Numbered from the stretch's first letter, positions 44,842 through 53,699 are shown. The stretch: 64,000 nucleotides of DNA from Rhodoferax saidenbachensis (GCF_001955715.1 NZ_CP019239.1:3534001-3598000); one strand, 5' to 3'. A program made the numbers and translations. Notes: a model not told the origin generated them from the letters alone.

Positions 44842-45413
44842 GGGCCCCAATGTAGCACAGTCAAAAAACGACGCCACGCCCGGCGCAGGCGCCACACAAA
44901 CGGCGACCTGCTCGCCGCCGCATCCTGCGCACGTTGGGCCGACTGTTCGTACACATCCAGCAGCAAGGCGCCGGCACCCAAGACACGCCAGGCCGCCAGC
45001 TCAAACTCGCTCAGTACAGGTAAACGCTGGTGGGACTCGGCAGCCTCGCGTGCCCACAGGGCCACCCGCGTGCGGAAATGGGCCAGCGTTTTGGCATGGG
45101 CGTTGAATTCGTAGAAACGGTGCCAATCGCCGCCCAGCGCCTGCACAAGGGCACCGTGCTGGCGCGCGACTTCCATCAAACCCAGCAAATGCTGTGCAAC
45201 GGCGTTAGCGTCGGGATCGGGCTGGCGCAGCAAGCCCACCAGTGTCTCGATGGGAGCGGCCATGCCTTGCAGGCTTTCGCCGAGTTGCAGCGACTCTTCG
45301 TCGGCCACTGCAGCACGCAAGAACTGGCTGTACTGGTCAAACGTCTGCAATGCGCGCGAAGACGTGGCTGTAGACCCCGGGAGGTGTGAAGCTTCAGCAG
45401 GGTCCGTTGCCAT
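44838..45413 (-). CDS. Hypothetical helical protein upstream of aroG leader
   Basis: 191 residues from ATG at 45413 (GTG at 45419 is an alternative). It is predicted to be mostly alpha-helical: TFDQYSQFLRAAVADEESLQLGESLQG and HAKTLAHFRTRVALWAREAAESHQRL, with a basic, Trp-rich C-terminus (RLRRAWRRFLTVLHW). No family is recognised. It lies between tldD and aroG on the same strand, 25 nt downstream of tldD. Its stop codon is shared with the ATG of the aroG leader peptide. Confidence 0.65.
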   Translation of the reverse strand: MATDPAEASHLPGSTATSSRALQTFDQYSQFLRAAVADEESLQLGESLQGMAAPIETLVGLLRQPDPDANAVAQHLLGLMEVARQHGALVQALGGDWHRFYEFNAHAKTLAHFRTRVALWAREAAESHQRLPVLSEFELAAWRVLGAGALLLDVYEQSAQRAQDAAASRSPFVWRLRRAWRRFLTVLHWGP

Positions 45414-45438
45414 GACCACCGCTCCGGGTGTCTGTGCT

Positions 45439-46899
45439 CTAGGCTGTGCCGCCTACGGTCAGGCCATCAATGCGCAGGGTGGGTTGGCCCACGCCCACAG
45501 GCACGCTCTGGCCTTCCTTGCCGCAGGTGCCTACGCCGCTGTCGAGCTTCATGTCGTTGCCGATCATGGAAACGCGCTTCAGGCATTCCGGGCCACTCCC
45601 CACAATGGTGGCGCCTTTGACGGGGTACAAAATCTTGCCGTTTTCCACCCAGTAGGCTTCAGAGGCCGAGAAGACGAACTTGCCGCTGGTGATGTCAACC
45701 TGGCCACCACCAAAGTTGGTCGCGTACAGCCCCTTCTTGATGCTCTTGACGATTTCTTCGGGTTCTTTGTCGCCACCCAGCATGTAGGTGTTGGTCATGC
45801 GCGGCATGGGCACGTGGGCGTAACTTTCGCGACGGCCATTACCAGTGGGCGCCACGCCCATCAGGCGTGCGTTCATGCTGTCCTGGATGTAGCCCTTGAG
45901 GATGCCGTCTTCGATCAGCACATTGCGCTGGCTGGCGTTGCCTTCGTCGTCCACATTGAGCGAACCGCGGCGGTCGGCAATCGTGCCGTCGTCCAGCACG
46001 GTGACGCCCTTGGCGGCCACGCGTTGGCCAATGCGGCCGCTAAAAGCGCTGCTGCCCTTGCGGTTGAAGTCACCTTCCAGCCCGTGGCCAATAGCTTCGT
46101 GCAGCAGGATGCCAGGCCAGCCCGAACCCAGCACCACAGTCATCTCGCCAGCCGGTGCAGGGCGTGCGTCCAGGTTGGTGAGTGCCGCATGCACGGCTTC
46201 GTTCACATACTTTTCAATCTGCGCGTCGTCAAAGTAGGCCAGGCCAAAACGCCCACCGCCGCCCGCGGAACCCACCTCGCGGCGGCCCTTTTGTTCGGCA
46301 ATCACGGTCACGCTCAGGCGCACCAGCGGGCGCACATCGGCGGCCAAGGTGCCATCGGCACGCGCCACCATCACCACGTCGTATTCACTGGCCAGGCCAG
46401 CCATCACCTGGATGACGCGCGGGTCCTTGGCACGCGCCAGTTTTTCCACCTTGCCCAGCAGCGCCACCTTGGTGGTGCTATCGAGTGTGGAGATCGGGTC
46501 CACACCGGGGTAGAGCTTGCGGCTGTTGGCAATCTTGGTGCTCGGGGTCTTGGTCCGTTTGGACTGGGCCGCGCTGGAGATGGTGCGCACGGTGCGTGCC
46601 GCGTCCAGCAAAGAGGCTTCGGAAATGTCGTCGGAGTAGGCAAAGGCGGTTTTCTCGCCGCTGACCGCACGCACACCCACGCCTTGGTCGATGCTGAAGG
46701 AACCGGTTTTCACTATGCCCTCTTCCAGGCTCCAACCCTCGGAACGGGTGTACTGGAAGTAGAGGTCCGCGTCGTCCACCTGGTGTGCCTTGATTTCGTT
46801 CAGCGCCTTGATGAGATGGCTCTCATCCAGCCCAAACGGGGTCAGCAGCAGGGACTTGGCGGTGGCCAAGCGTTCGATGGTGGGTTCGCGGGTGATCAT
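45439..46899 (-). CDS. tldD: Metalloprotease TldD
   Basis: 486 residues. TldD, usually with TldE/PmbA, degrades unfolded peptides and matures some modified peptides in the cytoplasm. Features are QYTRSEGWSLEEGIVKTGSFSIDQGVGVRAV near the N-terminus, and the zinc motif HEAIGHGLEGD (HExxxH, about 262-267) in LGSGWPGILLHEAIGHG. GSAGGGGRFG and GTCGKEGQSVPVGVGQPTLRI near the end are also conserved. It overlaps the upstream dehydrogenase gene by 4 nt (ATGA, 46896-46899), so it belongs to the rodA-dehydrogenase-tldD series. Confidence 0.95.
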   Translation of the reverse strand: MITREPTIERLATAKSLLLTPFGLDESHLIKALNEIKAHQVDDADLYFQYTRSEGWSLEEGIVKTGSFSIDQGVGVRAVSGEKTAFAYSDDISEASLLDAARTVRTISSAAQSKRTKTPSTKIANSRKLYPGVDPISTLDSTTKVALLGKVEKLARAKDPRVIQVMAGLASEYDVVMVARADGTLAADVRPLVRLSVTVIAEQKGRREVGSAGGGGRFGLAYFDDAQIEKYVNEAVHAALTNLDARPAPAGEMTVVLGSGWPGILLHEAIGHGLEGDFNRKGSSAFSGRIGQRVAAKGVTVLDDGTIADRRGSLNVDDEGNASQRNVLIEDGILKGYIQDSMNARLMGVAPTGNGRRESYAHVPMPRMTNTYMLGGDKEPEEIVKSIKKGLYATNFGGGQVDITSGKFVFSASEAYWVENGKILYPVKGATIVGSGPECLKRVSMIGNDMKLDSGVGTCGKEGQSVPVGVGQPTLRIDGLTVGGTA

Positions 46900-47774
46900 T
46901 CGGCCATTTTAGGCCGCTGCAAGAACTCCAGCAGGGCGCCGTCATCCAGCCCTTCCAGCCCTGCGGCTACTGCCGCGGCAAACACCGCACTGGCTGGGGC
47001 GCCCAAGGGGCCAGTGAAGCCCGCATGCGCTGCGGCCTCTTGCGCCAGCCGTGTGTCCTTGGCCAGCAACGTCATGTGGGCGCGCGGCGCCAGATCGCCC
47101 GCAATGGCGCGGCGCATGCGGTCGCTGCCAATCCAGCTCTGGCCGCTGGACTGCTCCACCACGTCCAGCGTACGGTTCAAATCCAGCCCCATGCGACTGT
47201 CCAACGCCATGACCTCGGCCGCGCCCACGAGGTTGATGCCGGCCAGCAGGTTGTTGACCAGCTTGGTGCGCGCGCCGTCGCCCACGCGCTGGCTAATGCG
47301 AAACACCTTGTCAGAGAGCGCATCGAGCAGCGGCTGCACGCGCGCCACGGCGGCGTCCTCGCCCGCCACCATGAGGCTCATGCTGCCGTCCCGCGCGCGC
47401 GCCGGGCCGCCGGACATGGGCGCATCGATGGTGTGGATGCCGCGCTCGGCCAACTGGGCGGCAATAGATTCGACGTCTTGCGGGGCGATAGTGGGGCACA
47501 GCAGCACCACATGGCCAGCGGGCAGGTGCGGCGCCAAGCCATGGGGGCCGAACAGCACATCACGGGTCTGCGCAGCGTCCACCACACAGACGATGATTGC
47601 TATGGATTCAGTAGCTGCCTGCGCAATATCGACGGGGGCTAGAGCACCAAAAGGCACTAAATTGCGCACCTTGACAGTATCCACATCGTGCACCCACGGT
47701 GCCCAGCCCAGGCTGCACAGACGCTGCGCCATGGCCCCGCCCATATTGCCAACGCCAACTATTCCAACTTTCAC
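46896..47774 (-). CDS. NAD(P)-dependent beta-hydroxyacid dehydrogenase
   Basis: 292 residues. The Rossmann motif MKVGIVGVGNMGGAMAQRL opens the protein, and APMSGGPARARDGSMSLMVAG plus KLVNNLLAGINLVGAAEVMAL with the catalytic Lys are typical of 3-hydroxyisobutyrate and tartronate-semialdehyde type reductases. The substrate is unknown. Residues about 36-61 (VRNLVPFGALAPVDIAQAAT...) come from a repeat A copy lying antisense and in frame, in the second strand-helix of the Rossmann fold. It is coupled by 4-nt overlaps to rodA (47771-47774) and tldD. Confidence 0.9.
   Translation of the reverse strand: MKVGIVGVGNMGGAMAQRLCSLGWAPWVHDVDTVKVRNLVPFGALAPVDIAQAATESIAIIVCVVDAAQTRDVLFGPHGLAPHLPAGHVVLLCPTIAPQDVESIAAQLAERGIHTIDAPMSGGPARARDGSMSLMVAGEDAAVARVQPLLDALSDKVFRISQRVGDGARTKLVNNLLAGINLVGAAEVMALDSRMGLDLNRTLDVVEQSSGQSWIGSDRMRRAIAGDLAPRAHMTLLAKDTRLAQEAAAHAGFTGPLGAPASAVFAAAVAAGLEGLDDGALLEFLQRPKMAE
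47595..47663 (+). repeat. Interspersed repeat A, copy 7 (inside dehydrogenase gene, in frame)
   Basis: GATTGCTATGGATTCAGTAG, CTGCCTGCGCAATATCGACG and GGGGCTAGAGCACC align with the repeat over ~68 nt. It is antisense to its host gene and introduces no stop. Confidence 0.75.
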
Positions 47775-48925
47775 GACTGAACCAGGCGTTTGGAGTTCGA
47801 GATCGACATCAGAATGCCTAAAGCGAGCCCCAGCGTCACCATGGCGGTGCCGCCGTAGCTGATAAACGGCAACGGCACACCCACCACGGGCAGGATGCCG
47901 CTGACCATGCCCATGTTCACAAAGGCGTAGGTGAAGAAGATCATGGTCACGGCCCCGGCCAGCAGGCGTGAGAACAGCGTGGGGGCCTCCAGGGCAATGG
48001 TCAGCCCGCGCAAGACCAGGAAGATAAAGGCGCCAATCAGGAACAGGTTGCCCAGCAGGCCAAACTCTTCGGAATAGGCGGCAAAGATAAAGTCGGTGGT
48101 GCGCTCGGGGATGAACTCCAGATGCGTTTGTGTGCCCTGCATGAAACCCATGCCAAACACGCCGCCCGAACCGATGGCGATCATGCCCTGGATGATGTGA
48201 AACCCCTTGCCCAACGGGTCACGCGACGGGTCCAGCAGGGTGCAGATGCGCTGCTGCTGGTAATCATGCAGCACGACCCAGCGCATGCCGTCGGCACACA
48301 GCTTGGGCTCCAGCACCACCAGCAGAGCGACGCCCACCAGCCCGATGACCACGGGCGGAATCACCAGTTTCCAACTCATGCCCGCAAAGAAAATGACCGC
48401 GATCCCCGCGGCCAGCACCAGCAAAGAGGTGCCCAGATCGGGCTGTTTCATGATCAGCCCCACGGGTACGGCCAGCAGCACCCCGGCCACCACAAAGTCC
48501 AGCGGGCGCAACTGCCCTTCCCGCTTCTGGAACCACCAGGCCAGCATCAGCGGCATGGCGATTTTGAGAATTTCGCTGGGTTGCAGGGTGATGCCAATGT
48601 TGATCCAGCGCTGGGCGCCTTTTTTGGTGATGCCAAACAAGGCAACGGCAATCAACAGGGTCACACCGACCACATACAGCGGCACGGCCAGTGCCATCAG
48701 CCGCTGCGGCGGCACCTGGGCCACCACAAACATGATGGTGGCGGCAATCAGCATGTTGCGGCCATGGTCCTCAAAGCGGGTGCCGTGGTCATAACCCGAG
48801 GAATACATGGTGAGCAGCCCGGCGCAGGCCAGCATGAAGACCGCAAACGCCAGCGGACCGTCAAAACCCGCAAACCAGGGCGCGACCCGGTTGCGCAGCG
48901 AAACTTTTCCAAATTGAGATGCCAT
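47771..48925 (-). CDS. rodA: Rod shape-determining peptidoglycan polymerase
   Basis: 384 residues with about ten membrane helices (SEDS family). RodA polymerises glycan strands for cell elongation with PBP2. Family marks are AQRWINIGITLQPSEILKIAMPLMLAWW, LIMKQPDLGTSLLVLAAG, and GSGGVFGMGFMQGTQTHLEFIPERTTDFIFAAYSEEFG, followed by NMGMVSGILPVVGVPLPFISYGGTAMV near the end. The catalytic Asp region is in place. It is divergent from the esterase gene starting at 48960. PBP2 (mrdA) should lie nearby in the genome but is not in this window. Confidence 0.96.
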   Translation of the reverse strand: MASQFGKVSLRNRVAPWFAGFDGPLAFAVFMLACAGLLTMYSSGYDHGTRFEDHGRNMLIAATIMFVVAQVPPQRLMALAVPLYVVGVTLLIAVALFGITKKGAQRWINIGITLQPSEILKIAMPLMLAWWFQKREGQLRPLDFVVAGVLLAVPVGLIMKQPDLGTSLLVLAAGIAVIFFAGMSWKLVIPPVVIGLVGVALLVVLEPKLCADGMRWVVLHDYQQQRICTLLDPSRDPLGKGFHIIQGMIAIGSGGVFGMGFMQGTQTHLEFIPERTTDFIFAAYSEEFGLLGNLFLIGAFIFLVLRGLTIALEAPTLFSRLLAGAVTMIFFTYAFVNMGMVSGILPVVGVPLPFISYGGTAMVTLGLALGILMSISNSKRLVQS

Positions 48926-48959
48926 GGAGGGGGATTATCCTGCCAACTATCATGCGGCC

Positions 48960-49565
48960 ATGACTGCCAGCCCCATGAAAACGCCGATTACCCACCTGCT
49001 TTACCTGCACGGCTTTCGCTCCTCGCCCCAATCGGCCAAGGCGCGCCAGATGGCGGCCCATATGGCCACCCACCACCCCGACGTGCAATGGTGGTGCCCG
49101 CAGTTGCCGCCCTCGCCACGCGCCGCCATGGACTTGCTGTTGCAAGGCATCGCCGGTTGGCCCCAGGCCAGCATGGCCGTGGTGGGCTCGTCGCTGGGCG
49201 GCTTTTATGCCACCCATGTGGCCGAGCGCACCGCTTGCCGTGCCGTACTGATCAACCCGGCCGTAGACCCGGCGCGGGACCTGGCCAAGTACATCGGGGA
49301 ACAAACCAGTTGGCATGACCCGGCAGAGCGCTTCTACTTTCTGCCGGAGTACGTGGGTGAATTGCACACACTGGCGTGCGGCACCCTGACCCAGCCCGCG
49401 CGTTATCTGCCCATCATCGCCAAGGGGGACGAGGTGCTGGACTGGCGCGAAATGCACGCCCGTTATGCGGCATCCCAGCCCCTGCTGCTCGAAGGCGGGG
49501 ACCACGCGCTGAGCGACTTTGAGGTGCACTTGCCGCGCATTCTGGCCTTTCTGGGTCTGGTCTGA
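48960..49565 (+). CDS. YqiA-like alpha/beta-fold esterase
   Basis: 201 residues from ATG at 48960; ATG at 48975 is an alternative start nearer the conserved opening THLLYLHGFRSSPQSAKA. The nucleophile elbow is VVGSSLGGFYA with the catalytic Ser, and HALSDFE near the C-terminus provides the His. The layout matches the YqiA/YcfP esterase family, which hydrolyses short acyl esters. It is divergent from rodA by about 34 nt and precedes the RNB gene with 48 nt between. Confidence 0.85.
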   Translation: MTASPMKTPITHLLYLHGFRSSPQSAKARQMAAHMATHHPDVQWWCPQLPPSPRAAMDLLLQGIAGWPQASMAVVGSSLGGFYATHVAERTACRAVLINPAVDPARDLAKYIGEQTSWHDPAERFYFLPEYVGELHTLACGTLTQPARYLPIIAKGDEVLDWREMHARYAASQPLLLEGGDHALSDFEVHLPRILAFLGLV

Positions 49566-49613
49566 ACCCGATCCGGCAGACAGTGCCCCATTTGCAGGGA
49601 CAATCGACCCCCT

Positions 49614-51668
49614 ATGTTTGTACTGTTTGAAGAAGCCGGAAAGTTCATGGCCGGTCGTGTGCTGTCGGAGGCGGAAGCCTCTGCACAGGTGGAGCTGGAT
49701 TCCGGCAAGCGCGTCAAGGTCAAGAGCGCCAATATCCTCATCAAATTCGAGAAGCCCGCCCCGGCGGAGCTGATCGCGGCCGCCCAGGCCCAGGCCCAGG
49801 CCATTGAGCTGGAGATGGCCTATGAGTTTTCGCCGGACGAAGAATTTGGTTTTGCCGACCTGGCCCGCGACTATTTTTCGGCCCAAGCCACGCTGACCGA
49901 GCAGGCCGGCATGTTGTTCAAGCTGTTCGACACGCCGCACTACTTCCGCCGCGCGGGCAAGGGCCGTTTCAAAAAGGCCCCCGCCGACATCATTGCGCAG
50001 GCGTTGGCCGCGATTGAGAAGAAACGCGTGATTGCCGAGCAGATCACCCAGTGGGCGGCCGAACTGGGCGCAGGCACCTGCCCAGACGCCATCAAGGAAC
50101 AGCTCTACAAGATACTGTTCAAGCCCGACAAAAACGCGCCCGAATACAAGGCCGTGGTCGAGGCCAGCCGCGCCACCCACACCGCACCGCTGGAACTGCT
50201 GCAAAAGGCCGGCGCCATTGCCTCGCCCTACCTGTTCCACTGGAAGCGCTTTTTGCTGGAGAACTTCCCCAAAGGCACAGGCTTCCCCGCCATCACCGCG
50301 CCGGCCATTGCGGACGAGTTGCCACTGGCACCGGTGCAGGCCTATTCGATTGACGATTCACAGACCACCGAGATTGACGACGCGCTGAGCCTGCAGGGCC
50401 TGGGCAGCGGCACGGTCACCATCGGTATCCACATTGCGGCACCCGGCCTGGCCGTCCAGCCCGGCAGCCCCATCGACGTGCTGGGCCGCGCGCGCCTGTC
50501 CACGGTCTACATGCCGGGCTACAAGGTGACCATGCTGCCCGACGACGTGGTGCAAACCTACACGCTGCAGGAAGGACGTGACTGCCCGGCCCTGTCGCTG
50601 TACGTGACGCTGGACGAAGCGACGCTGGAGATCAAGGGCAGCGAGACCAAGCTGGAGCGCGTGCCGATTGCGCACAACCTGCGCCACGACCAGTTGGACG
50701 CCGTGGTCACCGAGCCCTGGCTGCTGGACCCCGCGTTTGAGCATCAAATGACGCCTCAGCCCTTACCTACATTGCGTGAGCAGCTATCATTTTTATACCG
50801 CCTGGCGCGTGACCTGAAAGCCAAACGCGAGGTCGTGCGCGGCAAACCCGAGACCTTTAACCGGCCGGACTACAACTTCCGCCTGGTGCGTGAGGCCGGT
50901 GCACAAGGCACCGAACCGCAAGGCCATGAAGAAGTGCAGATCAGCATCCGCCAACGCGGCGCGCCGCTGGACCTGATCGTGGCCGAGGCCATGATCCTGG
51001 CCAACAGCACCTGGGGCAATCTGATGGCCGAGATGGGCGTACCCGCCATCTACCGCAGTCAGGCCAGCCTGGCACCCGGCGTCAAGGTGCGCATGGGCAC
51101 CAAGGCGCTGCCGCACGCGGGCATTGGCGTTAAAAGCTACGCTTGGGCGACTTCGCCGCTGCGCCGCTACACCGACCTGGTGAACCAGTGGCAAATCATG
51201 GCCTGCGCCCGCCACGGCAAGACCGCCGCACTGGTGGCACCGTTCAAGCCCAAGGATGCCGAACTGTTCGCCATCATCTCGGCCTTTGACACGGCCTACA
51301 GCGCCTACAACGGCTACCAGGGTGCGATGGAGCGCTTCTGGACCATGCGTTACGTGCAGCAACACGGCATCACCGAGCTGGTGGCCACGGTGTTCAAGGA
51401 GAACATGGTGCGTGCCGACGATATTCCGCTGGTGCTGCCCGTCATGGGCGCGCAAGGCCTGCCACGCAACGCCAAGGTGCGTATCAAGCTGGGCGAGATG
51501 GACCTGATCACGCTGGACGTGAATGGTACGGTGATCGAGCGTCTGGACGCACCGGCCCAGACCGAAGCAGCGACGGAAGAAGAGGCGGACGATGAAGACG
51601 ATGTGGCCGGCCCGATTGCGATTGCCGTGGATGTGAGCGAAAGCCCCGAAGCGACCAGCGATAATTAG
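49614..51668 (+). CDS. RNase II/R-family (RNB) exoribonuclease
   Basis: 684 residues. An N-terminal region (about 1-235) differs from typical RNase R, with no clear cold-shock domain. The RNB catalytic core begins AYSIDDSQTTEIDDALSLQ (about 243-261), which carries the metal-binding Asp cluster, followed by TVYMPGYKVTMLPDDVV, RGAPLDLIVAEAMILANSTWG and SYAWATSPLRRYTDLVNQWQI. It degrades RNA 3' to 5'. Residues about 377-395 (QMTPQPLPTLREQLSFLYR) come from an antisense repeat A copy. The acidic tail (EEEADDEDDV) is of low complexity. Its stop TAG is the first three bases of repeat B copy 2. Confidence 0.92.
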   Translation: MFVLFEEAGKFMAGRVLSEAEASAQVELDSGKRVKVKSANILIKFEKPAPAELIAAAQAQAQAIELEMAYEFSPDEEFGFADLARDYFSAQATLTEQAGMLFKLFDTPHYFRRAGKGRFKKAPADIIAQALAAIEKKRVIAEQITQWAAELGAGTCPDAIKEQLYKILFKPDKNAPEYKAVVEASRATHTAPLELLQKAGAIASPYLFHWKRFLLENFPKGTGFPAITAPAIADELPLAPVQAYSIDDSQTTEIDDALSLQGLGSGTVTIGIHIAAPGLAVQPGSPIDVLGRARLSTVYMPGYKVTMLPDDVVQTYTLQEGRDCPALSLYVTLDEATLEIKGSETKLERVPIAHNLRHDQLDAVVTEPWLLDPAFEHQMTPQPLPTLREQLSFLYRLARDLKAKREVVRGKPETFNRPDYNFRLVREAGAQGTEPQGHEEVQISIRQRGAPLDLIVAEAMILANSTWGNLMAEMGVPAIYRSQASLAPGVKVRMGTKALPHAGIGVKSYAWATSPLRRYTDLVNQWQIMACARHGKTAALVAPFKPKDAELFAIISAFDTAYSAYNGYQGAMERFWTMRYVQQHGITELVATVFKENMVRADDIPLVLPVMGAQGLPRNAKVRIKLGEMDLITLDVNGTVIERLDAPAQTEAATEEEADDEDDVAGPIAIAVDVSESPEATSDN
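50741..50800 (-). repeat. Interspersed repeat A, copy 8 (inside RNB gene, in frame)
   Basis: The minus strand reads AAAAATGATAGCTGCTCACG, CAATGTAGGTAAGGGCTGAG and GCGTCATTTG. It keeps the host reading frame. Confidence 0.7.
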
Positions 51669-51934
51669 GGCCTGCTCACACTATTTTTACAAGATGCGTT
51701 GCGGATCAAAAAGGCCATGCGCAAGGCGCGAAACGCAGTCGGGGTATACCCCCGGCAAGGCTTCGCAACGCCGCGCATGGCTTTTTAGGCCGCAACCCGA
51801 AGGGAACGGGGTGAAAACGGCGCCACTCGTTGTTGCACTCCTAGCCCAGACGGCCAGTCTGGGCGTCGTCGCGCGCCTAGATTGGCGCCGTTTTCACCTC
51901 GTTCGCACTTGTAAAAATAGTGTGAACAGGCCCT
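51666..51934 (+). repeat. Repeat B, copy 2: 269-bp three-way-junction element
   Basis: Exactly as long as copy 1. End stems CTCACACTATTTTTACAAG (51673-51691) and CTTGTAAAAATAGTGTGAA pair with each other but differ from those of copy 1. The AAACGGCGCC/GGCGCCGTTT arm also replaces AAACAGCGCC/GGCGCTGTTT on both sides. The remaining core is nearly identical. It fills the whole gap between the RNB stop (TAG included) and the TonB-like start at 51939. Confidence 0.88.
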
Positions 51935-51938
51935 TCCT

Positions 51939-52799
51939 GTGAACCTGCGGTCCTTCAGCACTCTCCAGTTGGCCCTTGGTGCATCCATTGCGGTGCACGC
52001 GGTGCTGATCACCGTGCGTTTTGTCGACCCGGAGTCGTTCAACCGCGTGTTTGAGGACACGCCACTCGAAGTGATCTTGGTCAACGCCAAGAGCAACGAA
52101 AAACCCGAGAAGGCCAAGGCCATCGCCCAGGCCTCGCTGGCTGGTGGTGGTGACGCCGAAAAGGGCCGTGCCACCAGCCCGCTGCCCCCCTCCCTATTGA
52201 CTGAAACCGGCGACACGCAGGAGCAGGAAACCGCCCGCAAACTGCAAAACCTGCAGGAGCAGCAAAACCTGCTGCTGGCCCAGGTGAAAAACCAGTTGGC
52301 CGCCCTGCCCCCACCCGACCCGAGCAAAAACGCCAACAAGGTCGAACAGTCCGAGCAGGAAGAAAAGCGCCGCCAGTTGGTCAAGGTCTTGGCCGAGATT
52401 GAGCGGCGCATCAACATGGAAAACGCGCGGCCCAAGAAACGCTACATCAGCCCCGCTGCGCGTGAAGAGGTGTACGCCGTTTATTACGACGCGCTGCGCC
52501 AGGCCATTGAAGACCGCGGCACGGAAAACTTCCCCACGTCGAGCGGCAAGAAACTGTATGGCGAGCTGACGATGATCGTCACCGTGAACCACGACGGCCG
52601 CGTGCTGGAAACCGAGGTGGTGGAAAGCTCTGGCAACCCCACGCTGGACCGCCGGGCCGCCGCCATTGCCCGCACAGCAGGCCCCTTTGGCAAATTCAAC
52701 AAAGCCATGCGCCGCCAGGCGGACCAGATTCTGGTCGTCTCGCGTTTCAAGTTCACCCGGGATGAAACCCTGGAAGCCAAGGTGTCCAGCGGACCATGA
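51939..52799 (+). CDS. TonB/TolA C-terminal-domain protein
   Basis: 286 residues from GTG 51939, only 4 nt past repeat B. A single N-terminal membrane anchor (LALGASIAVHAVLITVRFV) is followed by a charged, partly coiled-coil periplasmic linker (QEQETARKLQNLQEQQNLLLAQV, about 94-116) and a TonB-type C-terminal domain with LYGELTMIVTVNHDGRVLETEVVESSGNPTLDRRA. It likely transmits energy or structural force across the periplasm. In related bacteria this gene precedes aroE and mtgA; here aroE is absent and mtgA follows after 58 nt. Confidence 0.88.
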   Translation: MNLRSFSTLQLALGASIAVHAVLITVRFVDPESFNRVFEDTPLEVILVNAKSNEKPEKAKAIAQASLAGGGDAEKGRATSPLPPSLLTETGDTQEQETARKLQNLQEQQNLLLAQVKNQLAALPPPDPSKNANKVEQSEQEEKRRQLVKVLAEIERRINMENARPKKRYISPAAREEVYAVYYDALRQAIEDRGTENFPTSSGKKLYGELTMIVTVNHDGRVLETEVVESSGNPTLDRRAAAIARTAGPFGKFNKAMRRQADQILVVSRFKFTRDETLEAKVSSGP

Positions 52800-52857
52800 G
52801 CGTCGCACGGCCGCCCGAAGACGCTAGCGCCGCAGCCGATAGGGCGGAGGCTTTTCT

Positions 52858-53601
52858 GTGAAGTCTTTTGCGCGTTGGTTGGGCTTGTGTGTGCTGGCCT
52901 TCTTGGCACTGCAACTGTTTTTTGTCGGCCGCATCGCCAGCATGGCGGTGCTGGCGCCCCAATCCACCGCGTTCCAGCGGGCCGAGGCCTGGCGCATCGT
53001 CAACGAAAAAGGGCGCCTGCCCTGGAGCCAGGAGTGGGTGAACTACAGCCAGATATCGGACCATCTCAAACGCGCCGTGATTGCTTCGGAAGACGACGGT
53101 TTTTCCAACCACGATGGCGTGGACTGGGACGCGCTGGAAAAAGCCTGGGCCAAAAACGCCAAGGCCGAGGAACGCGCCGAGAAACGCAAGCCCCCCGCCA
53201 ACGCACCTGCTGCAGCCACCGTGCGCCCACCCAAAGTGGTGGGCGGCTCCACCATCACCCAGCAACTGGCCAAGAACCTGTTCCTCTCTGGTGAGCGCAC
53301 ACTCCTGCGCAAAGGCCAAGAATTTGTGCTGACGCTCTTGCTGGAAACTTTTCTGAACAAGCAACGCATCCTGGAGATTTACCTCAATAGCGTGGAATGG
53401 GGTGACGGTGTGTTTGGCGCCGAGGCCGCAGCACAGCACTATTTCCGCAAACCCGCCAGCAAGCTCAGCGCCTACGAGGCAGCCCGGCTGGCCGTGATGT
53501 TGCCGCGGCCCAAGTTCTTTGAAAAGGTGCCGAACTCGGCCTATCTGTCGGGGCGTTCCGGAGTGATTGTGGGACGCATGCCAGACGCACAGTTGCCTTG
53601 A
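52858..53601 (+). CDS. mtgA: Monofunctional peptidoglycan glycosyltransferase
   Basis: 247 residues from GTG 52858. One N-terminal membrane helix (WLGLCVLAFLALQLFFVG) anchors a GT51 transglycosylase domain. The catalytic motif is AVIASEDDGFSNHDGVDWDAL with Glu, then GGSTITQQLAKNLFLSGERTLLRK, QRILEIYLNSVEWGDGVFGAEAAA and AARLAVMLPRPKFF. A stretch of about 30 residues rich in Lys, Ala and Pro (AKAEERAEKRKPPANAPAAAT) is inserted between the first two motifs and is longer than in E. coli. It polymerises lipid II into glycan strands. Confidence 0.95.
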   Translation: MKSFARWLGLCVLAFLALQLFFVGRIASMAVLAPQSTAFQRAEAWRIVNEKGRLPWSQEWVNYSQISDHLKRAVIASEDDGFSNHDGVDWDALEKAWAKNAKAEERAEKRKPPANAPAAATVRPPKVVGGSTITQQLAKNLFLSGERTLLRKGQEFVLTLLLETFLNKQRILEIYLNSVEWGDGVFGAEAAAQHYFRKPASKLSAYEAARLAVMLPRPKFFEKVPNSAYLSGRSGVIVGRMPDAQLP

Positions 53602-53699
53602 ATCAATAACGTCGCGAATAACGCGCGGGGTTTAGTGGGAAACAGGCGGCAGCTGCAGACTGAGAGCGGTCTTTTACTGCGCTCCAAAGCAGTCGTCGA

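Noticed and set aside
45250-47862. 870-codon open frame opposite tldD and the dehydrogenase
   Set aside because: It runs antisense through three genes that are certain or likely and has no recognisable domain.
51694-51942. Small protein gene inside repeat B copy 2
   Set aside because: The open frame follows from the GC-rich hairpin sequence; no ribosome site is seen and the element reads as a folded structure rather than a gene.
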